13,500 nt of DNA, taken from Symbiodinium natans (taxonomy: Eukaryota; Sar; Dinophyceae; Suessiales; Symbiodiniaceae). Every line of letters begins with the position of its first letter. Position 1 is the stretch's first letter. Shown piece by piece: positions 6,818 through 13,469 of the stretch. Location: contig CAJNDS010002836.1 in assembly GCA_905221605.1 (NCBI GenBank), positions 236,628 through 250,127 of the forward strand, given 5' to 3'. The notes below the pieces were generated by a model. The model was not told the origin of the DNA, did not search any database, and saw nothing but the letters and a program-made list of their open reading frames with translations. Made by a program: the position numbers and the translations under genes.

Positions 6818-6998
6818 GTGTCCTGATTCCCCGTCCTGCAGACTCGTGAAGGCTGTAAAGGAGGCCAGGTGCCGACGTTCAGGGATGGCCTCACATGTGG
6901 CCTTGGAGACGTTAAAGCCGCTAAAGCCTCAGCTCCAGGGCTGTGAGAGCTTCTCTTCCTCCACAATCAGCCCATTCCACCCTCTCTTGGTCGTCCGG

Positions 6999-7025
6999 CT
7001 CGGCCGCCTCGGCCGCCTCGGCCCT
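6999..7025. repeat. 9-bp minisatellite, three units
   Basis: CTCGGCCGC, CTCGGCCGC and CTCGGCCCT run end to end, encoding Leu-Gly-Arg in the overlapping plus-strand frame. Confidence 0.85.
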
Positions 7026-7381
7026 ATTGCGAGACCCCGGCCATCATCTCAGGTGCCGTGCGCGCCAGGCCCTAAACTGCATGAGCTCTGCTTCTCCCAG
7101 CCAGCCTGCGTGAAGGCACTGCGAGGAGCATGCCTCGTCACGAAGGTGACAGGGGCAACCAGACATTCCATCCGTGTCTCCAGGGAGCCTGCCCCGAAGC
7201 AACTCGACCTCTCAGAGCTCGACGTGGCGCTGTGCATAACCTACCCGAACCAACGCAGCTCTTCGGAACTGAAAGCCATATGCCGCTTGAAGTCAATGCC
7301 TTTGGAGCTGTTATAGTGGCCTCCGAAGCGCAGTGACACCGTCTATGCAGTGCCCTGCTGTCTTCCAGGTGAAGCCAGTCG
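7026..7381. other. Interval with weak plus-strand open frames
   Basis: A plus-strand frame is open until a stop at 7314-7316. Its last part (PKQLDLSELDVALCITYPNQ) is mildly protein-like, and an AG acceptor could lie at about 7050 (ATCTCAG before GTGCCG). A second plus frame overlaps it. The evidence is too weak to define an exon. Confidence 0.25.
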
Positions 7382-7618
7382 TTGGCAAGAGTTCGGTCGG
7401 GGTTAGTAACGGTTAGGCTGGAAGAATGGGGACACTTAATGCCTGACAGTAGGCCCAGGAATCTCCAAGGAGCCACCCAGGCCGCCACCCAGGCCGCCAC
7501 TCAGGCCGCCCAGGCCCTCAGCATTCTGACAGCCCTGGCAGCAGCAGAGGGTACCACAGGCATGACGCTATACACGCCTGGCTATTTGCTGACCCCCTGC
7601 ATGGTCTTGATGATCTGA
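7382..7618 (+). CDS. Weak open frame with Ala-Thr-Gln repeats
   Basis: Open from a GTG at 7382 to a TGA at 7616-7618. From about 7472 the translation is Ala-rich and helical (ATQAATQAATQAAQALSILT), then hydrophobic to the stop. The repeats come from the 12-bp minisatellite at 7472-7507, whose one difference (ACC to ACT) is silent in this frame. The minus strand is also open. No family is recognised. Confidence 0.2.
   Translation: MARVRSGLVTVRLEEWGHLMPDSRPRNLQGATQAATQAATQAAQALSILTALAAAEGTTGMTLYTPGYLLTPCMVLMI
7472..7507. repeat. 12-bp minisatellite, three units
   Basis: GCCACCCAGGCC occurs twice, followed by GCCACTCAGGCC and a partial unit (GCCCAG). Confidence 0.9.
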
Positions 7619-7644
7619 GTTGGACCACATACTTTCCGGACGGG

Positions 7645-8145
7645 ATGCCGAGTATGTACATGCTGCTTGCACATTTAGCAGCGATAAGGCAAGGCGGACA
7701 GGGCCCACGGCAGTCGGCACAGCTCGGCCAGCTGCCGCGGCTGGACCCTTGCCACCCTTGCCAGCCGCAGCTGCATCCTTTTCCTGAAGAAAGCGCGTCG
7801 CGATCGCGGAGGCTAGTGTGCCTTGGTTTCATCCGAAGCAGGTCACACGCAGCAGTGCCCGATTGTTTCCAAAGTCTTTGCACATCTTTAGCCTTTCGGG
7901 CACTGCAGCCTCGGATGCCTAAAGGCGCAGGGGTTTTGAAAAGAATCTTGCAGAGCGGACGGTCCGATCTTGTGCCGGAGTCCGACGTCGCCATGTGCAA
8001 AGCTTTTGCGGGTGCCCTGCCTGCATCTCACGTCAACGAGGCCCGGGGCCTTCCCGAAGCGTGGGTGAAGTTGATGCCCAGGGAGACCAGAGAATCCACG
8101 GACCAAGCGCAGGAAAAGGTGCATGAATGGGGCTTGAGGCCTTGA
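7645..8145 (+). CDS. Unrecognised open frame
   Basis: An ATG at 7645 (MPSMYMLLAHLAAIRQGG) opens 166 codons to a TGA at 8143-8145. The middle is Cys/Pro/His/Arg-rich and unconvincing. The last ~65 codons are better, with SDLVPESDVAMCKAFAGALP and a charged end (RETRESTDQAQEKVHEWGLR). If coding, the 3' part from about 7950 is the likeliest exon. The minus strand is open over 7518-8000. No family is recognised. Confidence 0.25.
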   Translation: MPSMYMLLAHLAAIRQGGQGPRQSAQLGQLPRLDPCHPCQPQLHPFPEESASRSRRLVCLGFIRSRSHAAVPDCFQSLCTSLAFRALQPRMPKGAGVLKRILQSGRSDLVPESDVAMCKAFAGALPASHVNEARGLPEAWVKLMPRETRESTDQAQEKVHEWGLRP

Positions 8146-8468
8146 AGTTCAGGGCTGTGGTTGGAATTGGCCAAGGCCCGGATCCCATCCCCAGGATTCC
8201 AGTAGCCGCTCAGTAGCCTCCCGGCCTCAGAACCTGGTTGCCAATGTTGCCATGTGCTGCAAGAAGAGGCTGACGCTTGCTCACGGTCGCGTGCGCGCAC
8301 GTGGTTGAGGACAGAGCGCGCTTGAGCAGGATCACCGCTGTCACCCGTGAGGCACGCGCCACGAGACGTGCGAGACGTGCGCAGCCCGGAGCTCAGAGTG
8401 CCCTCGGAGTTCACTAAGATCACTAGCGGCTTAGCGCGTCGTTGTTTTATCCGGAAGGTGTCGGCCTG
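8146..8468. other. Interval without recognised gene
   Basis: No stable frame is seen. A short 9-bp direct repeat (GAGACGTGC twice) lies at about 8363-8380. Confidence 0.4.
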
Positions 8469-8795
8469 TCAATTGGGACTACCCAAAGTGGACCCTGCAC
8501 AGCCTGCACAGTGCGGCGTGCGTAAAGTGGCAAGCAGAGCGCACTTTGCGCGAGTCATTGTGACTCCCGAAGTGGCGCCGACGATTCTCACATCTGCCAG
8601 CATGAGTTGTGCAATCCGGCCGTTGATTCTTTTCTCCTTGGCTGCTGTGCCAGGAACCGACACCCCAAGCACCTGCCGAAGCCGGACACCTTGTCCCACA
8701 GCATTCCGGATGAATTCCCTACCAACGTGCCAGATCCCGGTGCTGAAGACGTGGACACTCGGCTGCATGCCTGGGCCCGTTAAGGCCAAGAGCAC
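8469..8795 (-). CDS. Candidate minus-strand exon, unknown product
   Basis: The minus strand is open for 108 codons to a TGA at 8469-8471. The translation from about 8780 to 8560 is protein-like: HVFSTGIWHVGREFIRNAVG, then AAKEKRINGRIAQLMLADVR. The plus strand over the same interval is Ser/Pro/Cys-rich and less convincing. The neighbouring minus-strand stretch at 8811-8960 is in another frame, so any join would need a small intron or a frameshift. No family is recognised. Confidence 0.27.
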   Translation of the reverse strand: MLLALTGPGMQPSVHVFSTGIWHVGREFIRNAVGQGVRLRQVLGVSVPGTAAKEKRINGRIAQLMLADVRIVGATSGVTMTRAKCALLATLRTPHCAGCAGSTLGSPN

Positions 8796-8810
8796 AGCTC
8801 GAGGCCCATA

Positions 8811-8960
8811 ACTTCTGTGAAGGCAGGTGTGGCGGTGAGCGGGTCATTTGGGCCATCTGGCCATAGCAATCGGCGCCACTGCTTCTCATGCATGGAGGAC
8901 CTGTTCCGATGCGTGAAGACTGTGAAGCCCTCGTTGAAGCAGGCTGAGCAGGCTGAGTTT
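8811..8960 (-). CDS. Candidate minus-strand exon upstream of 8469-8795, unknown product
   Basis: The minus-strand frame runs from 9016 to a stop near 8780. Its inner part reads FNEGFTVFTHRNRSSMHEKQ followed by WRRLLWPDGPNDPL and AFTEVMGLELCSWP, with a realistic mix of aromatic and charged residues. CAG trinucleotides at its upstream edge (GCTCAGCCTGCTTCAAC) could serve as an acceptor. The frame differs from that of 8469-8795 just downstream. Product unknown. Confidence 0.25.
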
Positions 8961-9234
8961 AGGTGACGTGTCGATGCTCTTAACGACGCCGAAGACGCCC
9001 AAAGCAAGTGCCTCAACCCTCGGCTGCGATTCCCGTGGCGGTGTCCGTGCTGCTCTCAGCCCCCTCAGCCCTGGCAGCCCTATCACCCCTAGCACGCTGA
9101 GCTACAGCCGCGGCATGGTGATGCCCAAGAGCAGGGCTTCCAGTCTCGCCTTCGCGGCTCCAAGCGGCTTCGCCGGCTTCGCGGCTCCCCGTGCTGAGAG
9201 CCGAAACACTGCAGCGATGTGCTTCACAGCCGAA

Positions 9235-9306
9235 ATCCCTGCAGTCCCTGCAGTCCCTGAAGTCCCTGCAATCCCTGAAGTCCCTAAAGTCCCTGAAGTC
9301 CCTGAG
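9235..9306. repeat. 9-bp minisatellite, eight units
   Basis: Eight units of GTCCCTGAA-type sequence (variants with ATC and with GCA or AAA), paralogous to the six-unit array at 4313-4366. Confidence 0.92.
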
Positions 9307-9542
9307 TCCTGCCCCCCAGCACCTACTTTAAGCATGACCTTGCACCAGCCAGGTCCACCCCGCCTCGCGCAGCTTCCAAAACCAACCGTCAAACCCTGTG
9401 GATCTCGACGGTCTTGTGTTTGCAGCCTGCTCCGATCCTGTCAGCTGGGAGGCGGAAGGGCGGGGAGCTCAGATCCCTGAGCTTGAGCTCGGGGTGCCGG
9501 AGCTGGGATGTGGGCCCTCCTGGGCTCTGCATCACCCTGGCC

Positions 9543-9563
9543 TCTGAGCCAAGAAGGCTACGA
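9543..9563 (-). other. Possible relict dinoflagellate spliced leader
   Basis: On the minus strand this reads TCGTAGCCTTCTTGGCTCAG(A). It matches the dinoflagellate spliced leader (CCGTAGCCATTTTGGCTCAAG, from memory) at 16 of 21 positions, with CGTAGCC and TTGGCTCA intact. Retroposed transcripts keep such remnants at their 5' end in dinoflagellate genomes. Against it: the module's homology continues about 20 bp beyond the match, so the leader does not mark the exact edge of the duplication. Confidence 0.35.
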
Positions 9564-9583
9564 CTTTCACCGGCTGTCTTAAG

Positions 9584-10113
9584 TCGAGGACGCACTGCAA
9601 AGCAGCGGTGCGACGAAGGCTTAATTCTCGATTTCGGGAAGAAGGCATCTGCGGGGTTCTTATTTTCAGCGCAGTGCCCTAATTGCCTGGGCTCAGGCTT
9701 TCGACTGGGTTTGCCGGTGGTGCGGGCTGTCGTTGGCTTAGGCCGACCATGGAACTTTCTGAAAGTTTTCATCTGCAGGTCAGGAGCTGGACCTTGAAAT
9801 CATGGAGTCAGGCTCATTCAGGTATGAGAGCAGGCCAGCACAGGGCGGTTCCCCCATGATCTTCCAGAAGGAATGCCGAGGAGAAACAAATCCATTTCAA
9901 GTTCCGAACTGACATGCGACATAGCAAGTCGCCGGATCGCTCAAGCAGGGCGCTCCACAAGCATTTGATGCCTTTCTAGCCACTGGTGTGCAGCGAGAGG
10001 CGGAGGGCACAGGCGAGCCCACCATCAGCTGTGCATCCCTGGACACGAGCCTCCTGTGTCGTCCCGGCGCAGCAAACCTGGCCAGGCGCAGGCCGTGGGT
10101 GTACTTGTCGGTT
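9584..10113. other. Interval without recognised gene
   Basis: The plus-strand frame open from 9414 continues to 9797 but gives no recognisable protein. The minus strand is open over 9897-10196 with an Arg/Ala/Ser-rich translation. No repeat or RNA gene is seen. Confidence 0.4.
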
Positions 10114-10422
10114 TCAGCACACGCACCCGCTCGTGTGCTGTTGTGAGACTGGCGAGGCCCACTGTAGGCCCCCGCCGGGTGCCGCCAACGAGTCAACCGA
10201 GGTTTCGTCTTGTGACGTTCGCTTCCAGGCAGACTCAGGATCGAAATGGTGAAAGCGAGTTGGCAGAGGCCTGGCTTGCTGACACCTCTCTTTTGGGAGT
10301 TCCCTTGCTATGCAAATGGCACAGAGCGTGGCTCCATCCTCGAATTCCCGACAAGCCTCTTCTTGCATTTTGCATTCGATCATAAGGCGCAGCTTAAGGG
10401 ACTGCAGACATTGCGTGTTCAT
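10114..10422 (-). CDS. Candidate minus-strand exon, charged unknown protein
   Basis: An ATG at 10422 (minus) opens 102 codons to a TGA at 10114-10116. The translation is rich in Glu, Lys and Arg and reads as protein: SLKLRLMIECKMQEEACREF, EDGATLCAICIARELPKERC, then FHHFDPESAWKRTSQDETSV. The CAICI motif recalls the first half of a RING-type zinc site, but no downstream Cys/His pairs complete it, so I make no domain call. A CTGCAG near 10404 could instead be an acceptor. The overlapping plus-strand frame (10246-10776) is poor in acidic residues and less likely. Confidence 0.32.
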   Translation of the reverse strand: MNTQCLQSLKLRLMIECKMQEEACREFEDGATLCAICIARELPKERCQQARPLPTRFHHFDPESAWKRTSQDETSVDSLAAPGGGLQWASPVSQQHTSGCVC

Positions 10423-10740
10423 GGCAGAGCTTACAGGCTACACCCTGCCACGTTCGGCTGGTCGTGCAGCTGTAACGCAGAAGCCTTGACTTTCCTGACT
10501 GAGCAAAGCTCCTGCGCACATCCGATGATGTGTACGCAGCCACCCATGCTAAAGCTGCTGCCGGGTTCTGAGAATTGGTGCCGTGTCGGTCGGCGAAGCC
10601 GAGTCAGCACTTCATCGTTCCAGCCTGGCGCGGCCCGAACGTGTTGTACCTGCAGCTGCCTCCAACCCACTGGAGCTCCTCTGGTCGTCTCTTCCCAAAC
10701 CTCAAGGCGGGACCCAGGATGTTGGGTTTTCCGAAATATA

Positions 10741-10750
10741 GGGGGGGGGG
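10741..10750 (+). repeat. G10 homopolymer
   Basis: Ten consecutive G, followed about 15 bases later by a pyrimidine-rich run (CTTTTCCTTTTCCCC). Its length should be treated as uncertain in any assembly. Confidence 0.9.
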
Positions 10751-10880
10751 TGCAGTATCTTTTCCTTTTCCCCTAATGAGGATCAGACTAGTTTGGGACC
10801 ACGTCAGCAAGATGCCCATCGGATTTGCGTGCTTGCGTGCACGCGCGTGGTAGTTTGTACTGTGTAGACTGTAGCTTTTT

Positions 10881-10908
10881 GCTTGTGGCTTGTGGCTTGT
10901 GGCTTGTG
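10881..10908 (+). repeat. 7-bp repeat GCTTGTG, four units
   Basis: Four perfect GCTTGTG units run directly into the 9-bp array at 10910. Confidence 0.92.
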
Positions 10909-10909
10909 G

Positions 10910-11025
10910 TAGTGGTGGTAGTGGTGGTAGTGGTGGTAGTGGTGGTAGTGGTGGCAGTGGTGGCAGTGGTGGCAGTGGTGGTAGTGGTGGTGGGTAGTGG
11001 TGGTAGTGGTGGTAGTGGTGGTAGT
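10910..11025 (+). repeat. 9-bp minisatellite TAGTGGTGG
   Basis: About twelve to thirteen units of TAGTGGTGG, three of them with CAG in place of TAG and one interrupted by GTGGG near 10991. The plus strand is C-poor and G/T-rich. It translates to Val or Gly-Ser runs, which are a product of the repeat, not of a gene. Confidence 0.95.
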
Positions 11026-11029
11026 CTGG

Positions 11030-11134
11030 GCTTAGGGTTTAGGTTTAGGGCTTAGGGTTTAGGGGCTTAGGGTTTAGGGTTTAGGGTTTAGGGTTTAGGG
11101 TTTAGGGTTTAGGGTTTAGGGTGTATGGTTTAGG
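11030..11134 (+). repeat. Interstitial telomeric array (TTTAGGG)n
   Basis: Seven perfect TTTAGGG heptamers occupy 11073-11121. They are preceded by variant units (CTTAGGG, TTTAGG, TTTAGGGG) from about 11030 and followed by TGTATGG and TTTAGGC. The G-rich strand runs rightward, so a true chromosome end would lie to the right, yet at least 2.3 kb of non-telomeric sequence follows. It is therefore interstitial, or a healed or fused end, unless the assembly is wrong. Confidence 0.93.
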
Positions 11135-11313
11135 CCTCCGGCTTGGCGTCTAGGGTTTCGGGCCTTTAGGGCCTTTTAGGGCCTTTGCGGGTTTTAGAGG
11201 GTTGTTCTCAATTAGGGCCCCTTCTGGGCGCCCCCGTTTGCCAAGGGATTCTCAATGATACCTTTCAACATCGGGGTTGCGGGTTTCGGGTTCAGGGGGG
11301 CTCTACGTTATCG
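11135..11313. repeat. Decayed telomere-like, G-rich sequence
   Basis: Fragments of the heptamer persist (TCTAGGGTTTCGGG, CTTTAGGGCC, TTTTAGGGCC, TTTCGGGTTCAGGG), showing gradual decay of the telomeric array. TTCTCAAT occurs twice (near 11204 and 11249). There is no coding frame of note. Confidence 0.6.
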
Positions 11314-11321
11314 TTCTAAGC
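11314..11321 (+). repeat. 8-bp target-site duplication, left copy
   Basis: TTCTAAGC, identical to the copy at 11962-11969. It lies immediately outside the left terminal inverted repeat. Confidence 0.8.
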
Positions 11322-11346
11322 TTGGGGCGGGGCTCTACCATCATTT
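11322..11346 (+). repeat. Left terminal inverted repeat
   Basis: 25 bp beginning TTGGGGCGGGGCTC and ending CATCATTT. A related fragment, GGGGGGCTCTACG, occurs just outside the element at about 11295. Confidence 0.8.
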
Positions 11347-11375
11347 GCAGGCCTCTACTAGGACAGAAATGCTCG

Positions 11376-11900
11376 CCGGTAACGAGGCGTGCAACAGAAA
11401 CTGTATCGGAAAGGAGGGGAGCTGTAACAGATTTGTCGCGGAGCTGCAACGGACACGTATCGAAAGGCTGCATGCAACGGAGCACTACCCCTGTAGCGAT
11501 GCGCTGTAACGGGCCGTGTAGCAGAAGCAGCAACTGGATAACGGACCTAGGTGCAACGGAGCTGTATCGGAGCTGTACAAGTGAGCTGAAACGGAAGCTG
11601 TAACGGAATCTGTAACCGAGCTGTAATGGAGGTGCAACGGAGCTGTCACGGAGCTGTAACGCAGCTGCATAATGGAAGCTGTAAAGGTGTAATGGAGGTG
11701 CAAGGGAGCTGTAACGGAGCTGGAACGGAGGTGCATCGGAGCTGTAACGGAGCTGTAACGGAACTGTAACGGAAGCTGTAAAGAAGCTGTAACGGAGGTG
11801 AAACGGAGCTGTAACGGAGCTCTAGCGGAAACTGTGACAGAGCAGCAACGGAGGTTCAACGGAGCTGTAGCGGAGCTGTAGCAGGTGCTGTATAACGGAA
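11376..11900. repeat. Degenerate 12-bp minisatellite GAGCTGTAACGG
   Basis: The array is sparse and diverged from about 11376 to 11545, then dense to about 11900. Units vary as GAGCTGTAACGG, GAGGTGCAACGG, GAAGCTGTAACGG and GAGCTGTAGCGG. The 12-bp period keeps the minus strand open for about 170 codons (11485-11997), giving Ser-Ser-Val-Thr-Ala-Pro-Leu-type repeats, which I treat as a by-product. Confidence 0.92.
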
Positions 11901-11936
11901 GGGGCGGCCCACGGTGGATAGCGCAATTCCCATAGT

Positions 11937-11961
11937 AAATGATAGTAGAGCCCGCCCCCAA
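11937..11961 (-). repeat. Right terminal inverted repeat
   Basis: 25 bp, AAATGATAGTAGAGCC followed by CGCCCCCAA, the reverse complement of the left end at 22 of 25 positions. Confidence 0.8.
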
Positions 11962-11969
11962 TTCTAAGC
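11962..11969 (+). repeat. 8-bp target-site duplication, right copy
   Basis: TTCTAAGC immediately outside the right inverted repeat, perfect match to 11314-11321. Confidence 0.8.
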
Positions 11970-12065
11970 AGCGAGCATCCCCGGAGCACGAGTTCAAGCA
12001 AGCCTGCCACTGTCAAGGAAAGTTGAGACCTCGAATCTAGATGCGGCCACGGCTGAAACGTCGTG

Positions 12066-12066
<1 letters not shown>

Positions 12067-12103
<37 letters not shown>

Positions 12104-12137
12104 GTTCGTCGTCGTCGTGGTGGTGGTGGCGGTGGTG
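12067..12137 (+). repeat. Triplet array CGT/TCG passing into GGT
   Basis: About seventeen CGT triplets (one interrupted by GTT) run to 12118 and then change to GGT/GTGG triplets up to about 12137. This explains long Arg and Thr runs in minus-strand translations. Confidence 0.93.
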
Positions 12138-12299
12138 TTAGGAACTGTCCATGATGAATGCCACCTGCACGTGTACTCACCAGCTTCTTGCGAGGCTCGT
12201 TGTTTGTGGCTTCGGTGGAGCAACGCGAATGAGTGACCAGAATGTGGGGTTCCACACGCTGGCCTCGTGCAGGGCCCAGTTGGCGCATGCTGCTGGGGT

Positions 12300-12815
12300 T
12301 CAGGGTTGCGGGATGTTCTTGCGAGCCCGTGAAGCATTTGCCGCTGCTTTGCTGTTGCACACAAAAAGAAGCGACAGGTGTCGGCTTTTGATGGATTCGG
12401 TCGGCGGGCCGGGGTGTTGAGAAAAGGATTGTGATTCGGTCCTGTGTATTTTGGCGAGATTCTGTGGGAGAGATTGCACAGGACCCCAGCTCCTGGTTTC
12501 GGGATGAAATTTAGTCTGGGTTTTGCAGAGACCAATTACCCCGAACTTCTGAAGTACAATCTGAGGAGCTGCCCCTACTGGAGTCCCAAAGTCATGAGAA
12601 GCTTCTAAAGCCCCACATGGCCCCGAACCGCAGGACCAGCACTCCTCCCGCACGTCCCCTAAAGCGGGCCTCATGGCAGGGTGCTCGCAGCAGAGCAAGT
12701 CTGGTCGGTAGACCCACCGGACGAGATGCGGCAGCGTGGCTCTTATAGTGCAACGTTGAGTTATGAACTTATTCAGGGCTTGGAGAGTACTCAGAACTTC
12801 AGGGTCCAAGGCAAG
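12300..12815 (-). CDS. Candidate minus-strand open frame, unknown product
   Basis: The minus strand is open for about 170 codons from a TAG near 12816-12818 to a TGA at 12300-12302, in a part of the window that is less GC-rich, where long frames are less expected. The 5' half is protein-like: DPEVLSTLQALNKFITQRCT, then LPHLVRWVYRPDLLCCEHPA and a Cys cluster (EECWSCGSGPCG) that could bind metal but completes no known finger. The 3' half is Ser/Pro/Gln-rich. There is no ATG at the start (TTG at 12809), so an exon is more likely than a whole gene. No family is recognised. Confidence 0.3.
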   Translation of the reverse strand, partial: LALDPEVLSTLQALNKFITQRCTIRATLPHLVRWVYRPDLLCCEHPAMRPALGDVREECWSCGSGPCGALEASHDFGTPVGAAPQIVLQKFGVIGLCKTQTKFHPETRSWGPVQSLPQNLAKIHRTESQSFSQHPGPPTESIKSRHLSLLFVCNSKAAANASRARKNIPQP

Positions 12816-12818
12816 CTA

Positions 12819-13207
12819 TGCTTATTACTAGCTTTTGGTTACACGTTTGAGAGCTTCTCAGCAGGCCATCGGCCCTCAAAAGTGCGGTAGCCGGTAGCTT
12901 GAAGATTCAGAGATTCCTAAAGAACAAGAGCGATCCCCACCTTCTGCACTTGGTTCTAAGACTATCAGCATGCGATCCTGGATTGGGGTTTTTGAGGGGT
13001 CCAGTGTCCGAAGGCAGATCGCCCAAAACAGGCACATTTAAAGCCCCTTGATGCAAGACTCTGCGTCTGAGTCTTTTCGCCAAGTAGTCCTGCGGGCTGT
13101 GAAGCTTTGTTCAATTCAAAGTAGCCTGGATGGCGGTTTCACAGCACGATAACCCAAAGCTGCACGATTACCCCAGCTACGAGATCCTGTAGCACCTGCG
13201 GGCCAGA
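12819..13207. other. Interval without recognised gene
   Basis: No frame, repeat or RNA gene is visible. Base composition is closer to even than in the rest of the window. Confidence 0.45.
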
Positions 13208-13440
13208 TCAAACTTGCCATCCGTTGAGGGATGACCAGAGCCCCGAGCCACGAACCTTCGTAAGCTGAAGCCTCGAACAAGGTTGCGAGGGATTGAGGGG
13301 CCCTACGACACCCTGAGCCCTGGAGCCTTTTTTCTGCCCCCTGTGCAAAGGCTCCAAGGCTTGCTCTCCGTCGCCCAGAACCTGGTCTCCACCCCGTGGC
13401 TTACACATCTGCTCCGCGAGACGTGCCTCGGCTGCGGAGA
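13208..13440 (-). CDS. Weak candidate minus-strand exon
   Basis: On the minus strand a pyrimidine-rich stretch ending CTCTCCGCAG (about 13431) could be a splice acceptor. After it the frame reads AEARLAEQMCKPRGGDQVLG and DGEQALEPLHRGQKKG, moderately protein-like, and stays open to the stop at 13208. No family is recognised. Confidence 0.22.
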
Positions 13441-13469
13441 GCGTAAGGAGTAACGATAGCTGTGTATTG

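Larger units (their letters stand above)
9053..9583. repeat. Dispersed ~500-bp module, copy 2
   Basis: Direct repeat of 4152-4653, about 4.9 kb downstream. It has an extra GGCTTCGCCGGCTTCGCGGC-type stretch near 9168-9190, eight rather than six 9-bp units (9235-9306), and lacks ten bases present near 4530-4540. The last shared bases are at about 9583; beyond that the sequence is unrelated. In this copy the plus-strand frame shared with copy 1 ends at a TGA at 9478-9480, because of the ten-base difference. Confidence 0.93.
11322..11961. mobile_element. Non-autonomous DNA transposon with 25-bp inverted ends, carrying a minisatellite
   Basis: The left end (11322-11346) begins TTGGGGCGGGGCTCTACC. 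The right end (11937-11961), read on the minus strand, begins TTGGGGGCGGGCTCTACT. The 25-bp ends match at 22 of 25 positions without gaps and both terminate in ATCATTT. Both ends abut the same 8-bp direct repeat, TTCTAAGC. Inverted ends plus an 8-bp duplication define a cut-and-paste element; superfamilies with 8-bp duplications include hAT, P and Merlin, but the end sequence does not let me choose. The 640-bp body has no transposase and is mostly a degenerate 12-bp repeat, so movement would need an enzyme supplied elsewhere. The three end mismatches suggest it is not recent, although the target duplication is still perfect. Confidence 0.8.

Noticed and set aside
10246-10776. Plus-strand 176-codon ATG frame
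   Set aside because: Translation is Cys/Ser/Pro-rich, poor in acidic residues and crosses a G10 run; the minus strand over its first part is more protein-like.
10825-11055. Plus-strand open frame coding a long Val run and Gly-Gly-Ser repeats
   Set aside because: It is the translation of the TAGTGGTGG and adjacent arrays; the repeat period, a multiple of three, keeps it open.
11030-11134. True chromosome end
   Set aside because: The G-rich strand points right, but more than 2 kb of non-telomeric sequence follows, so it is interstitial unless misassembled.
11485-11997. Minus-strand 170-codon frame of Ser-Val-Thr-Ala-Pro-Leu-type repeats
   Set aside because: It follows from the 12-bp minisatellite period and runs on through the transposon end; there is no sign of selection on the protein.
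12037-12360. Minus-strand frames with long Arg or Thr runs
   Set aside because: These are translations of the CGT/GGT triplet array in different frames.
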